DNA of 64,000 nt from an uncultured Gammaproteobacteria bacterium (GTDB taxonomy: Bacteria > Pseudomonadota > Gammaproteobacteria > UBA6429 > Thiohalophilaceae). The stretch is from contig CALBTB010000003.1 in the NCBI GenBank assembly GCA_937967995.1, positions 1 through 64,000 of the forward strand. The letters are read 5' to 3'. Below, one piece after another: positions 24,876-33,503 of the stretch. Position numbers and translations under genes: made by a program. Position 1 is the stretch's first letter. Each line of letters starts with the position of its first letter. The notes beneath the pieces were generated by a model, which saw only the letters and a list, made by a program, of their open reading frames with translations, searched no databases and was not told the DNA's origin.

Positions 24876-26215
24876 GTCGACTTCCGCAGGTTATACCAGT
24901 CGATGTTGCGTGTGACATACATGACGGCGGCCAGTACCAGGAACACACCAATCGAACCAAACAGCATGGAATAGTTTTGTTCCTGTAACAGTGTGAACAG
25001 GTACAGGTACAGCACACTGATACCACCACCGATCAACATGGCGCGCTTGCCGGTTTTCAACACGGCTTTGGAATACAATGAGGTCATCAGCACCACAGCC
25101 ACGCTGGCGATCACATAGGCCCACATAAAGCCGATATGTTCAGACAGGGCAAGTAATAATAAATAGAACAGGATCATACCGAGGCCAATCAGCAGGTATT
25201 GCAACAAGTGCACGCGTACCCCGGCCAGGATTTCAATCAGCCAGATAGCCACAAAGGTGAGTGACAGGAACAGCATGACATATTTGATACTGCGTTCGGT
25301 CATGCGGTAATTGTCTACCGGCGACAGGAAGTCAACGCCGACGGTTGATTGGCGAAGCTTGTTGTAATCAAAATCATGATTTAACCATTGTTGTGGATAG
25401 TTACGGCTGATATAGGAGATAGACCAGCTGGCACGAAAGCCTTTTTCATTCACATGTCGCTGGTTCGGCAGCTTGTAACCATTGAAACTGGGGTCCGGCC
25501 AGTCGGATTTCATGGTTATCAGGTTATCTTCTCCCATGGGTGCCACGTAGATGCTGCCGCTGCCATTGAGGCTCAGGGGAATATTAAAAGTAAATGTTTC
25601 ACCGCTTGTTAAATTCAGTTTCGGGACGTGAAAGCCGGTTCCTTTCGTATCGGTTTTTCCCAGTCCGGGTTCGAATTTGTAAATGTTGTCATTCCAGTTG
25701 ACGCGCACCTGCTTCTGAATGGCACGTGCGTCGGAGACGCCAACCAGCAGTTGCGCTTTTTCCCATTGAATGAGTTTGGGGTCGATACTCCATTGTGAAA
25801 AATCTGGCCGGTTAAATGTACCGTTGATGATGATGTCAGACTGATAGACCGGAACTTCAAACAGTCCGCGATAGCGAATTTCGTTTTTTAATTCCGAATC
25901 AACAAACAGGGACTCGGGTAAAAAGACTGCATGGCGTAGTGTTCTGGTTTTTTCAATCTCACCGTCACGATTTTTCCATCGCGTGACTTCATAATACGGA
26001 ACAACCAGCCGCGGCCCGAAAATGCGCTGTTGTTTCCCCCATTTGTTGGTGATATCAAAATGTGCCTGGTTGCGGGTCATCTGCCGATCGTGGATCTGGC
26101 TGCTGACCATGGCGATAGGTATCTGTAGCAACAAGATGACAAAGCCAATAAATAATACCCGTAAAAAAGCGGAACCCTGTATCCAGTTTCGAAAAGATTC
26201 GGTTTTATTTTCCAT
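24872..26215 (-). CDS. creD: Inner membrane protein CreD
   Basis: A 447-residue CreD-family protein. One N-terminal membrane helix (about 17-38) is followed by a periplasmic domain of about 270 residues with RQMTRNQAHFDITNKWGKQQ, IFGPRLVVPYYEV, and the later SWSISYISRNYPQQW segment. Five or six membrane helices fill residues 310-440. In enterobacteria CreD belongs to the CreBC regulon and affects envelope integrity and colicin tolerance; no creBC is visible here. A perfect 10-base hairpin covers its Shine-Dalgarno sequence. The ydjM-like gene overlaps its end. Confidence 0.95.
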   Translation of the reverse strand: MENKTESFRNWIQGSAFLRVLFIGFVILLLQIPIAMVSSQIHDRQMTRNQAHFDITNKWGKQQRIFGPRLVVPYYEVTRWKNRDGEIEKTRTLRHAVFLPESLFVDSELKNEIRYRGLFEVPVYQSDIIINGTFNRPDFSQWSIDPKLIQWEKAQLLVGVSDARAIQKQVRVNWNDNIYKFEPGLGKTDTKGTGFHVPKLNLTSGETFTFNIPLSLNGSGSIYVAPMGEDNLITMKSDWPDPSFNGYKLPNQRHVNEKGFRASWSISYISRNYPQQWLNHDFDYNKLRQSTVGVDFLSPVDNYRMTERSIKYVMLFLSLTFVAIWLIEILAGVRVHLLQYLLIGLGMILFYLLLLALSEHIGFMWAYVIASVAVVLMTSLYSKAVLKTGKRAMLIGGGISVLYLYLFTLLQEQNYSMLFGSIGVFLVLAAVMYVTRNIDWYNLRKST

Positions 26216-26220
26216 TGTAG

Positions 26221-26246
26221 TTTCCCCAAGCTGAGTCTTGGGGAAA
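26221..26246 (-). promoter_or_regulatory. Hairpin masking the creD Shine-Dalgarno sequence
   Basis: On the minus strand TTTCCCCAAG (26246-26237), a six-base loop and CTTGGGGAAA (26230-26221) form a perfect 10-base stem. The GGGGA in the 3' arm is the only Shine-Dalgarno-like sequence before the creD ATG at 26215, with seven bases between. Folding would block ribosome binding. No T-run follows, so it is not a terminator. Confidence 0.6.
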
Positions 26247-26309
26247 TTACAGCAGTCTCAAATAGTCTGACGGTGACGAAATATGATGAAAAATGACAGG
26301 AACCGAAAA

Positions 26310-27266
26310 TCAGCGTCCGGACGTGCTACGAAAGCGATCGAAATTATTCCTGTCCCGATCATCAGCGAGATAAGCGGGAACGATCTCTTCAATCGATCGT
26401 GGCCGAATGCCAAACACATCCGGAAAATCATTATCGCAGACGCTGTCAACCTTTAAGGAACGATAGTTGTCGCGAGTGATTGGTCTGAAAAACGGCATGT
26501 ATTGAAAGAAGTTGGCCATGAGTAAGGATGGCACTTTACCCAGGGAAATAATCTTGCGCCGCACGCCAATCAGATCAGCGGTGTATTGGACTAACTGCTG
26601 CAATGTATAGATTTTCGGGCCACACAGATTATACGACTGACCATAGGTGTCCGAATCTTCCAGGCTTTGAGTAAATGCACTGGCGATGTCTCCCACGTAC
26701 ACCGGTGCAAAGCGTGCCGAACCACAGGCCAGTGGCACAATGCCGGGCGACAGACGCAACAGGCCGGCAAAATTATTAAAGAAACTGTCTCCCGGCCCGA
26801 AGATGACGGACGGACGAAAGCTGGTGACATTCAGATCACTGGCGGCGTGCACCAGTTGCTCTGCCTCACCTTTGGTTTTGAGATAATAGCTTGGTCCTTT
26901 TTCCGCATCCGCGTGCAGTGCGCTCATGTGTAACAGGCGTTTTACCTGATTCTTCTGACAGGCATGGACGACTTTCTCGGCAAGATCCACATGGGCGTGA
27001 CGAAATCCCAGGCCATTGTCACGTTTTTCGTTCAGTATGCCGACCAGGTTGATGACCGCGTCCTGCCTGTTAAAGTAATACTCCAGCATGGCCGGGTTAT
27101 GCACATCAGCCTGAATAATTTTTAGAGTCGGTAACACCAGTAAATGGCGTTGTCGTTCACGATGGCGCGTCAGGATGCTGACCTGATGGCCCGCCTTGAC
27201 CAGTTGTGCAGCCAGATGGGTACCGACAAAGCCGCTACCGCCGAGCAGGGTGATTCTGAGTTGCAT
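26310..27266 (-). CDS. NAD(P)-binding protein, complex I NDUFA9-like SDR
   Basis: A 318-residue atypical short-chain dehydrogenase. The Rossmann motif ITLLGGSGFVGTHLAAQLV (about residues 5-23) is followed by the NLVGIL segment, MSALHADAEKGPSYYLKTKG and SFRPSVIFGPGDSFFNNFAG. This pattern matches the NDUFA9-like family found in many proteobacteria and in mitochondria. The bacterial role is unknown; some members bind NADPH structurally. It stands alone, 94 bases upstream of creD on the same strand, and is divergent from the aldehyde dehydrogenase. Confidence 0.88.
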   Translation of the reverse strand: MQLRITLLGGSGFVGTHLAAQLVKAGHQVSILTRHRERQRHLLVLPTLKIIQADVHNPAMLEYYFNRQDAVINLVGILNEKRDNGLGFRHAHVDLAEKVVHACQKNQVKRLLHMSALHADAEKGPSYYLKTKGEAEQLVHAASDLNVTSFRPSVIFGPGDSFFNNFAGLLRLSPGIVPLACGSARFAPVYVGDIASAFTQSLEDSDTYGQSYNLCGPKIYTLQQLVQYTADLIGVRRKIISLGKVPSLLMANFFQYMPFFRPITRDNYRSLKVDSVCDNDFPDVFGIRPRSIEEIVPAYLADDRDRNNFDRFRSTSGR

Positions 27267-27386
27267 TACGATTCAATCCTTTTCATCATAAACTTTATAG
27301 ACCGTATTTTATCTGCATTATCCATAACTGTGTCTATACTCTTAAAAACACTGACATTTTAGCTCGCATGACCCGAAGGAGACTGC

Positions 27387-28751
27387 ATGAGTTTTACGGT
27401 TATTAACCCGGCAACAGGGGAAAAAATAAAGGAAATCCCCGCGTGGGATGACAAGAAAATCGAGTCGGCCCTGGCAAAGACCGCCGAAGTCACACCGTCA
27501 TGGGCAGCTACACCAATTGAAGACCGAACTGGCCTGATGAGCAAGGCGGCCGGCGTATTGCGCGACAATGTTGACCATTACGCCACCATTATCACGCGTG
27601 AGATGGGAAAACTCATTGGTGATGCACGTGCTGAAATTGAAAAGTGCGCCAGTGTGTGTGATTACTATGCGCAAAACGGCGCGGACTTTCTGCAAGATGA
27701 GGAATTGTCTTCTGATGCATCACGTAGCTATGTGGCCCACCTGCCGCTGGGTACCGTGCTGGCGGTAATGCCGTGGAATTTTCCGTTCTGGCAGGTGTTT
27801 CGGTTTGCCGCCCCGGCACTGGTCGCCGGTAATACCGGCCTGCTCAAGCACGCGTCCAATGTGCCGGAAAGCGCATTGGCCATCGAAGAGGTTTTTCACA
27901 AGGCCGGGTTTCCGGACGGTGTGTTTACCGCCCTGATGATTCGTGCATCACAGGTATCGAAAGTTATCGAAGATAAACGCGTCCATGCCGTGACCCTGAC
28001 CGGTTCCGAGCCAGCCGGCATTCAGGTCGCGGGCACGGCAGGTAAATCACTGAAGAAATCCGTGCTTGAGCTCGGTGGCTCCGATGCCTTTATCGTGCTG
28101 GAAGATGCCGATCTGGATGAGGCCGTCAAAGGTGCCATTGCTTCGCGCTATCTGAACACGGGGCAGAGCTGTATTGCCGCCAAACGTTTTATTGTGGTGG
28201 ATGCCATTGCGGAAGATTTCGTGGCACGCTTCAAGGCCGGCGTCGAAGCGCTCAAACCCGGCGATCCGATGGATCCGGAAACCACTATGGGTCCCATGGC
28301 TCGGAGTGATTTACGTGACGAACTGCATGAGCAGGTCAGGGATTCCATTGCAGCGGGTGCTGTCGCCGTAACCGGCTGTGAACCCATCGAAGGCCCCGGA
28401 GCGTTTTACAAGCCGTCGATTCTGGATCGGGTTGAGCCGGGCGTGCGCGCCTACTCGGAAGAATTATTTGGCCCGGTGGCTATCGTGATCCGCGCCCGCG
28501 ATGAAGATGATGCCCTGCGCATTGCCAATGACAGTGAATTTGGTCTGGGTGGCAGTGTCTGGACCCGGGACAGCCAGCGTGGCGAACGTATCGCACGGCA
28601 GATTCAGTCTGGCTGTACCTTCGTAAACGGATTTGTCAAAAGCGATCCCCGTTTGCCGTTTGGCGGTGTCAAACGTTCAGGTTACGGGCGTGAACTGTCC
28701 CATCATGGCATTCGTGAATTCGTGAATGCCAAGACAATCTGGATGAAGTAG
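27387..28751 (+). CDS. sad: NAD(P)-dependent succinate-semialdehyde dehydrogenase, Sad/YneI type
   Basis: A 454-residue aldehyde dehydrogenase. The VMPWNFPFWQVFRFAAPALV block, the cofactor-loop VTLTGSEPAGIQVAG, the general base in LELGGSDAF and the catalytic cysteine in NTGQSCIAAKRFIV are present. FGPVAIV and the C-terminal LPFGGVKRSGYGRELS segment are also clear. The overall form resembles E. coli Sad, which oxidises succinate semialdehyde to succinate; other short-chain aldehydes are possible substrates. The ATG at 27387 is preceded by AAGGAGA. No GABA genes are seen nearby. Gene symbol by resemblance. Confidence 0.85.
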   Translation: MSFTVINPATGEKIKEIPAWDDKKIESALAKTAEVTPSWAATPIEDRTGLMSKAAGVLRDNVDHYATIITREMGKLIGDARAEIEKCASVCDYYAQNGADFLQDEELSSDASRSYVAHLPLGTVLAVMPWNFPFWQVFRFAAPALVAGNTGLLKHASNVPESALAIEEVFHKAGFPDGVFTALMIRASQVSKVIEDKRVHAVTLTGSEPAGIQVAGTAGKSLKKSVLELGGSDAFIVLEDADLDEAVKGAIASRYLNTGQSCIAAKRFIVVDAIAEDFVARFKAGVEALKPGDPMDPETTMGPMARSDLRDELHEQVRDSIAAGAVAVTGCEPIEGPGAFYKPSILDRVEPGVRAYSEELFGPVAIVIRARDEDDALRIANDSEFGLGGSVWTRDSQRGERIARQIQSGCTFVNGFVKSDPRLPFGGVKRSGYGRELSHHGIREFVNAKTIWMK

Positions 28752-29441
28752 ATCAGAACGCTTTGTTGTCATGTTGCACTGTTAATTAGTTTACTGGCGC
28801 CAGCCAGTCATGCCGCGCAAAGTCAGTGTTATGGCTCGACCAAACATGGGCGCATTGATGGCGCTGTAAAGTTACCGGTCTCCGGCAAAAACTTTACGAC
28901 ATACAGTCATCTTGCCGTGAATATTGGTCGTACCTATGTGCACAGTAAAGTCCGCGATGTCATCATCAATGCTTATGCAGACCTGCAGAAATCTAATCCG
29001 GGAAAAATTTTTGTTTACGGTGAAACGGGTCTTGAGCACGGTGGAAAATTTTCCCCGCATAAGACCCACCAGAACGGGTTGTCGGTGGACTTTATGGTGC
29101 CGGTGCTGAATCGAAAAAACCAGTCGGTGGCGTTACCGACCCATGCGCTCAATCGTTTTGGCTATGATATCGAATTTAATCAACAGGGTGTGTATAAAGC
29201 GCTGCGTATAGATTTTGAGGCGATTGGTGCACACCTGGTTGCCCTGCATCAACAGGCGAAACAGCATGGTGTTGGGATCTGGCGTGTATTATTTGCGCCG
29301 GATCTGCAGCCGAAACTGTATCAGACCCGCTATGGTCATTACCTGCGCCAGCATATCCGTATTGCAAAACGAAAGTCCTGGGTTCGGCACGATGATCATT
29401 ATCACGTCGACTTTGATGTTGCCTGCCTGCCGATGTTATGA
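28752..29441 (+). CDS. MepA-like penicillin-insensitive murein endopeptidase homologue, start uncertain
   Basis: The frame is open from just after the sad stop codon to 29441 (229 codons). It begins with a signal-peptide-like stretch IRTLCCHVALLISLLAPASH, then AAQSQCYGSTKHG. The core has the zinc-site pattern of LAS metallopeptidases: GGKFSPHKTHQNGLSVDFM (His and Asp) and HDDHYHVDF (final His). This resembles MepA, which cuts D-Ala-meso-DAP cross-links. The coordinates include the signal-like stretch, which contains no ATG, GTG or TTG in frame. The first standard start is the GTG at 28917, which would remove the signal and leave 174 residues. The start may be ATC or CTG, or the 5' end may be damaged. 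Confidence 0.7.
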   Translation: MRTLCCHVALLISLLAPASHAAQSQCYGSTKHGRIDGAVKLPVSGKNFTTYSHLAVNIGRTYVHSKVRDVIINAYADLQKSNPGKIFVYGETGLEHGGKFSPHKTHQNGLSVDFMVPVLNRKNQSVALPTHALNRFGYDIEFNQQGVYKALRIDFEAIGAHLVALHQQAKQHGVGIWRVLFAPDLQPKLYQTRYGHYLRQHIRIAKRKSWVRHDDHYHVDFDVACLPML

Positions 29442-29514
29442 AATTGAATGGCACTTCCCGGCCTTACCGTGGTCACAACATAAAAATCATGCAGTCTGAT
29501 TCAAGGGGAAATAG

Positions 29515-30588
29515 ATGAGTAAGCGTTCCGTGGCCATACTCGCGGTGGCAGTAGTGGTTGTGGTCGGCGTCGCAATGTTGCTGAAAGGTGACAACGCGGT
29601 GACAGTCAAGGTTGCCACCGTAGAACGCGGTGATATCGAAACCGCGATACGGGTGACTGGCCGGGTCATCAACGACCGGACCGTGACCATGACAGCACTG
29701 GTCAATGGCCAGATTGAGGGTATGCAGGTACAAAAAGGCGATACCGTAAAAGCCGATCAGGTGCTGGCTTTCTTTGACAAGCGTGAAGCGGACGCCGAAC
29801 TGGCCAAAGCGGATGCCGTACTGGCACGTGAGGTACAGTCCGTCGAAGAAGCGGAATCCAAATACCGTCGGCTCAAAAATGTCAAAAAGTCCGGTGGTGC
29901 CACACAACAGATGATCGATGACGCAGAAGCGGAACTCAATGCCGCCAAGGCGCGCGCCAATGTGGCACGTGCCGAACTGCGTGTTGCCCGTATTCATCGA
30001 GAGAAGATAGAAGTACGTGCACCGTTTGACGGCGTGATCACTGAAAAGACCACGGAGAAAGGTCAGTGGGTCGAAGCGGGTACAAAACTGTTTACGCTCG
30101 TCGGTAGTGAAGGCCGGGAAATAGAAGTGAAGGTGGATGCAGGCGACAGCGGAACGGTGCAACTTGGCCAGGTTGTCAACCTGACCTGTGACGCCTTTCC
30201 GGGTAAGCTGTGGCAGGAAAAGATTCACTGGATTGCGCCGAGCATCATCCAGGATGAAGGTAATGAGGCGGTCAATACCTTTGCGGTACGCATCAGCCTC
30301 GGTGAACAGGCGCCACCGTTGTTACTGGGACAACAGGTGGATGCCTACATCGTAATAGACAGTAAAAAAGATGTGCTCCGCCTGCCATACTCGGCCTTGC
30401 ATGGCGAGCCAGGCAATTATCGGGTTGCCGTCCTCAATGATCACAAAGTCACATTCCAGGCGGTAAAAACCGGTATCGAAGATGACACCCACGTGGAAGT
30501 GATCGAGGGTTTACAGCAGGGTGCGCAGGTCATTCTGGCGCAGGGTAAAAAACTCCAGGAAGGCCAGAGCGTTCGAATTGCGCCGTAA
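29515..30588 (+). CDS. Efflux periplasmic adaptor subunit, MacA/RND type
   Basis: A 357-residue membrane fusion protein. The N-terminal anchor (VAILAVAVVVVVGVAMLL, residues 6-23) is followed by a lipoyl half-motif VNGQIEGMQVQKGDTVKADQ, a coiled-coil hairpin (about 85-150), the second lipoyl half VRAPFDGVITEKTTEKGQWV, and beta-barrel and membrane-proximal domains. It links an inner membrane pump to an outer membrane channel. The ABC genes next to it make it the MacA-like partner of a MacB-type system. No TolC-like gene is nearby. It starts a run of four plus-strand genes. Confidence 0.9.
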   Translation: MSKRSVAILAVAVVVVVGVAMLLKGDNAVTVKVATVERGDIETAIRVTGRVINDRTVTMTALVNGQIEGMQVQKGDTVKADQVLAFFDKREADAELAKADAVLAREVQSVEEAESKYRRLKNVKKSGGATQQMIDDAEAELNAAKARANVARAELRVARIHREKIEVRAPFDGVITEKTTEKGQWVEAGTKLFTLVGSEGREIEVKVDAGDSGTVQLGQVVNLTCDAFPGKLWQEKIHWIAPSIIQDEGNEAVNTFAVRISLGEQAPPLLLGQQVDAYIVIDSKKDVLRLPYSALHGEPGNYRVAVLNDHKVTFQAVKTGIEDDTHVEVIEGLQQGAQVILAQGKKLQEGQSVRIAP

Positions 30589-30595
30589 TTGAATC

Positions 30596-31264
30596 ATGAT
30601 TGAATTAAGTAACATTGTTAAAGCCTACCAGATGGGTGATGTCAAAGTGCCGGTGCTGAACGGTATCGACCTGCGTATTGAGTCCGGTGAGTTCGTTGCG
30701 ATAATGGGGCCATCCGGTTCCGGCAAAACCACGCTATTGAATATTATCGGCTGTCTCGACACGATTGATCAGGGTGAATACAAATTGTCCGGCAAGTTTG
30801 TCGATACACAGGACGATGCGCAAATGGCGCGTGTTCGATCCACGCACATCGGTTTTGTATTTCAGTTGTTCAATCTGATTCCACGTATCAGTGCCGAGCG
30901 AAATGTGGAACTGCCGATGATCTATGCAAATATCCCGCATCAGCAACGACGCGAACGGGTTCGGCAGGCATTAACAAAAGTCGGCCTGACCGATCGCGCT
31001 CGTCATGTACCGACCCAGTTATCCGGAGGTCAGCAGCAACGGGTTGCGATTGCCCGTGCGCTGGTGAATCACCCCGATTTACTGGTAGCCGATGAGCCAA
31101 CCGGTAGCCTGGATTCTTCCACCGGCAGGGAAATCATGCAGATGTTCCGGCAGCTTAATGAAGAGGGTATGACCATCATTATGGTCACGCATGAATCCGA
31201 CATCGCCGCATATGCCAGACGCACCGTGCAATTACTGGACGGACGCATCCAGTACGATCACTAG
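30596..31264 (+). CDS. MacB/LolD-type ABC transporter ATP-binding protein
   Basis: A 222-residue ATPase of the MacB/LolD class. Walker A is MGPSGSGKTTLLNIIG, the Q-loop region is GFVFQLFNLIPR, the signature is LSGGQQQRVAIARALVNHPD and Walker B is LLVADEPTG, followed by the SLDSSTGREIM D-loop and the H-loop VTHESDIAAY. It energises the permease encoded two bases downstream and probably serves the adaptor upstream. The exported substrate is unknown. Confidence 0.95.
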   Translation: MIELSNIVKAYQMGDVKVPVLNGIDLRIESGEFVAIMGPSGSGKTTLLNIIGCLDTIDQGEYKLSGKFVDTQDDAQMARVRSTHIGFVFQLFNLIPRISAERNVELPMIYANIPHQQRRERVRQALTKVGLTDRARHVPTQLSGGQQQRVAIARALVNHPDLLVADEPTGSLDSSTGREIMQMFRQLNEEGMTIIMVTHESDIAAYARRTVQLLDGRIQYDH

Positions 31265-31266
31265 TT

Positions 31267-32514
31267 ATGCTTAATCAGTTTATCTTCATTGTTGATCGTA
31301 TCCTGCAGGCTTTTTACGCGCTGCGTGATAATCGTTTGCGTAGTGTACTGAGCATTATCGGGATTGCTGTCGGTATTGCGGCGGTGATGGCTGTCGGCAC
31401 CGTGAGCAAGGGTGGAAGTTACCTGGTGTTTTCCGAACTGGAAACGTTTGGGTTGAACTCGGTGTGGGTGTTTCGTGATCGGCGCGACAAGGATCCGAAT
31501 CGACTGGTACGTCAGGGTAGTGGTCTTGATAATTATGATTTACTCGCGCTGCAAAATTGTTGTGATGCGATAGAACGACTTAGCCCGGTAGTGATGTCAC
31601 GTGGTAATCGCATGGTGATTCAGACCAGTAACCGTTACAGCAATGCACAATTGTATGGCGTAAATGCGGATTATACGGACATTAATAACGATAAAATTAG
31701 CCAGGGCCGTGCGTTTCGTGAGTATGACATCAAACGCAACCGGGCCGTGGCATTGATCGGTCCGACCGTGGTCAAGGATCTGTTTGGAGAATACACCAGC
31801 CCGGTTGGACAGGAAATTCGTATCGGTCTGCGACGCTTTACGGTGATTGGCGTCATTGAGGAAAAAAGTCGTGACTTTCTCGCCAGTATCGGATCAGCAG
31901 GCGGGCAGGATGCCAACAACCGCATCCTGATTCCGTACAAACTGTTTCAGCAGATGCGCGGCGACAAGTCGATCAACTTTTTACACCTGAAAGCCATAAC
32001 ACTGGATGATGCACCGCGTGCCTCGGATCAGGTGATCAATTTTCTGGAACGGCGCAACGGCAAGAATTATCAATATACATCGCAAACCATGTCGACCTAT
32101 ATCAAAACCGCACAACGCATTCTGGATGGTGTTGCGATGATCGGTGTGGTGGCGGCTTCTATTTCCCTGTTTGTCGGTGGCCTGGGCATCATGAATATCA
32201 TGAGCACGTCAGTGTTGGAGCGAACCCGGGAAATCGGATTGCGTAAGGCAATTGGTGCCAGCAAGAACGATATTCTGTTTCAGTTTCTTATGGAGGCCAT
32301 TATCATCAGTACCATCGGTGGTGTCATCGGTCTGACACTGGGTTCAGTCGTGAGTATGGCACTGGCCAGTGTCACCGGTTTTCCGTTAACGCCTTCGTTG
32401 CTGGTGATTGTGATTGCCCTGGCCGTGTCGATCGTGGTCGGAATTGCTTCCGGTTATTTGCCGGCACGTCGCGCATCACAACTTCATCCCGTCGAAGCCT
32501 TACGCTACGAATAA
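31267..32514 (+). CDS. MacB-type ABC transporter permease
   Basis: A 415-residue permease with the MacB layout. There is one N-terminal membrane helix (LRSVLSIIGIAVGIAAVMAV, about residues 23-42), a large periplasmic MacB_PCD domain (about 43-285) and an FtsX domain with three helices at the C-terminus (for example GVVAASISLFVGGLGIMNIM). The conserved ERTREIGLRKAIGA coupling segment is visible, and the protein ends PARRASQLHPVEALRYE, as usual. ATPase and permease are separate genes here, unlike the fused E. coli MacB. Confidence 0.94.
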   Translation: MLNQFIFIVDRILQAFYALRDNRLRSVLSIIGIAVGIAAVMAVGTVSKGGSYLVFSELETFGLNSVWVFRDRRDKDPNRLVRQGSGLDNYDLLALQNCCDAIERLSPVVMSRGNRMVIQTSNRYSNAQLYGVNADYTDINNDKISQGRAFREYDIKRNRAVALIGPTVVKDLFGEYTSPVGQEIRIGLRRFTVIGVIEEKSRDFLASIGSAGGQDANNRILIPYKLFQQMRGDKSINFLHLKAITLDDAPRASDQVINFLERRNGKNYQYTSQTMSTYIKTAQRILDGVAMIGVVAASISLFVGGLGIMNIMSTSVLERTREIGLRKAIGASKNDILFQFLMEAIIISTIGGVIGLTLGSVVSMALASVTGFPLTPSLLVIVIALAVSIVVGIASGYLPARRASQLHPVEALRYE

Positions 32515-32522
32515 CAAACACT

Positions 32523-33314
32523 TTGGATATCTTAATTATTTATCTGGCAGTAGGTGCGGTCGCGGGTTTTATCGCCGGGCTGTTCGGTGTCGGTGGTGGG
32601 CTGATCATTGTACCAGTGCTGGTGTATGTCTTTACTTCTCAGGGTCTGGACAGCGCAAGCCTCGTTCATCTGGCAGTCGGTACGTCACTGGCAACCATCG
32701 TGTTTACGTCCGTTTCGTCAGTGCGTGCCCATCATCAACGCGGCGCCGTGCTGTGGCCGGTATTTTTGCGCCTGTCACCTGGCATTGTGATCGGTGCCAT
32801 GCTTGGTGCGATAATCGCGGACTGGATGTCATCATTGGTGTTGCGTCGCTTTTTTGCGGTATTTGAATGGCTGGTGGCACTGCAACTACTCGCTGGATTT
32901 AAACCGAAACCGCATCGTACTCTACCCGGTAACGGTGGCCTGTTTGCTGTTGGAAATGTGATTGGCAGTGTCTCCTCTATTGTGGGTATCGGCGGCGGTA
33001 CGCTGACGGTTCCGTTTCTGGTCTGGAGTAATGTGAATATGCGCCAGGCCGTGGCGACGTCCAGTGCCTGCGGGCTGCCCATCGCCATCGCCGGTGCGGT
33101 CGGGTTTGTGGTTACCGGCTGGAACGAGGCGGGATTACCCGCCTGGAGCAGTGGATTTCTGTACTGGCCGGCGTTTGCCGGTATCGTTACTGCCAGCGTG
33201 CTGTTTGCCCCATTAGGTGCCCGTGTTGCGCACTGGCTGGAACCGGAGCGCCTCAAGCGCGTATTTGGCGTGTTCCTGTTGTTGCTGGGTACCTATATGT
33301 TCTTCAGCACATAA
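32523..33314 (+). CDS. TauE/SafE-family sulfite/anion exporter-like protein
   Basis: A 263-residue membrane protein with two TauE repeats. The signatures are GFIAGLFGVGGGLIIVPVLV near residue 16 and GSVSSIVGIGGGTLTVPFLV near residue 145. About eight membrane helices are predicted. Family members export sulfite, sulfoacetate or other small anions, which could suit a sulfur-metabolising host, but the substrate is not shown. The start is a TTG at 32523, eight bases after the permease stop; no stronger start is visible close by. Confidence 0.9.
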   Translation: MDILIIYLAVGAVAGFIAGLFGVGGGLIIVPVLVYVFTSQGLDSASLVHLAVGTSLATIVFTSVSSVRAHHQRGAVLWPVFLRLSPGIVIGAMLGAIIADWMSSLVLRRFFAVFEWLVALQLLAGFKPKPHRTLPGNGGLFAVGNVIGSVSSIVGIGGGTLTVPFLVWSNVNMRQAVATSSACGLPIAIAGAVGFVVTGWNEAGLPAWSSGFLYWPAFAGIVTASVLFAPLGARVAHWLEPERLKRVFGVFLLLLGTYMFFST

Positions 33315-33321
33315 AAAAGAC

Positions 33322-33337
33322 TGTGATCCAGATCACA
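33322..33337. promoter_or_regulatory. Near-ideal CRP (cAMP receptor protein) binding site
   Basis: TGTGATCCAGATCACA fits TGTGA-N6-TCACA exactly and differs from the ideal TGTGATCTAGATCACA only in the central bases. It lies 167 bases before the diguanylate cyclase start, in a 189-base gap. A Crp-type protein with the matching recognition-helix residues is encoded at 54937-55581. Confidence 0.75.
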
Positions 33338-33391
33338 CCTAACCTGGCCCTCAATTTTAAAATCTATTCACAAACAGTTAGTTAGACGATC

Positions 33392-33492
33392 CCTCGCTGT
33401 TCGGCTTAAATGTTACAAACTGTAAAAACCACAAGGATGATGGTATTTTTGGAACTGGTTCACACTTTTTGTGATGCCATGACTTAGCGAGG
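33392..33492 (+). promoter_or_regulatory. Possible leader structure pairing with the diguanylate cyclase Shine-Dalgarno
   Basis: CCTCGCT (33392-33398) is exactly complementary to AGCGAGG (33486-33492), the only Shine-Dalgarno-like sequence before the TTG start at 33504. The 87-base loop between makes pairing plausible but not certain. It is a weak signal and needs comparison with relatives. Confidence 0.3.
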
Positions 33493-33503
33493 CCTCCGTT
33501 CCC

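Noticed and set aside
29473..30228. 251-codon reading frame antisense to the efflux adaptor
   Set aside because: Its protein is low in normal structure (many Phe, His and Cys) and lies entirely opposite a well-recognised gene; it is a shadow frame.
33315..33340. Hairpin after the TauE-like gene as a terminator
   Set aside because: The stem would have a two-base loop and no T-run on the plus strand. The match to the CRP consensus explains the symmetry better.
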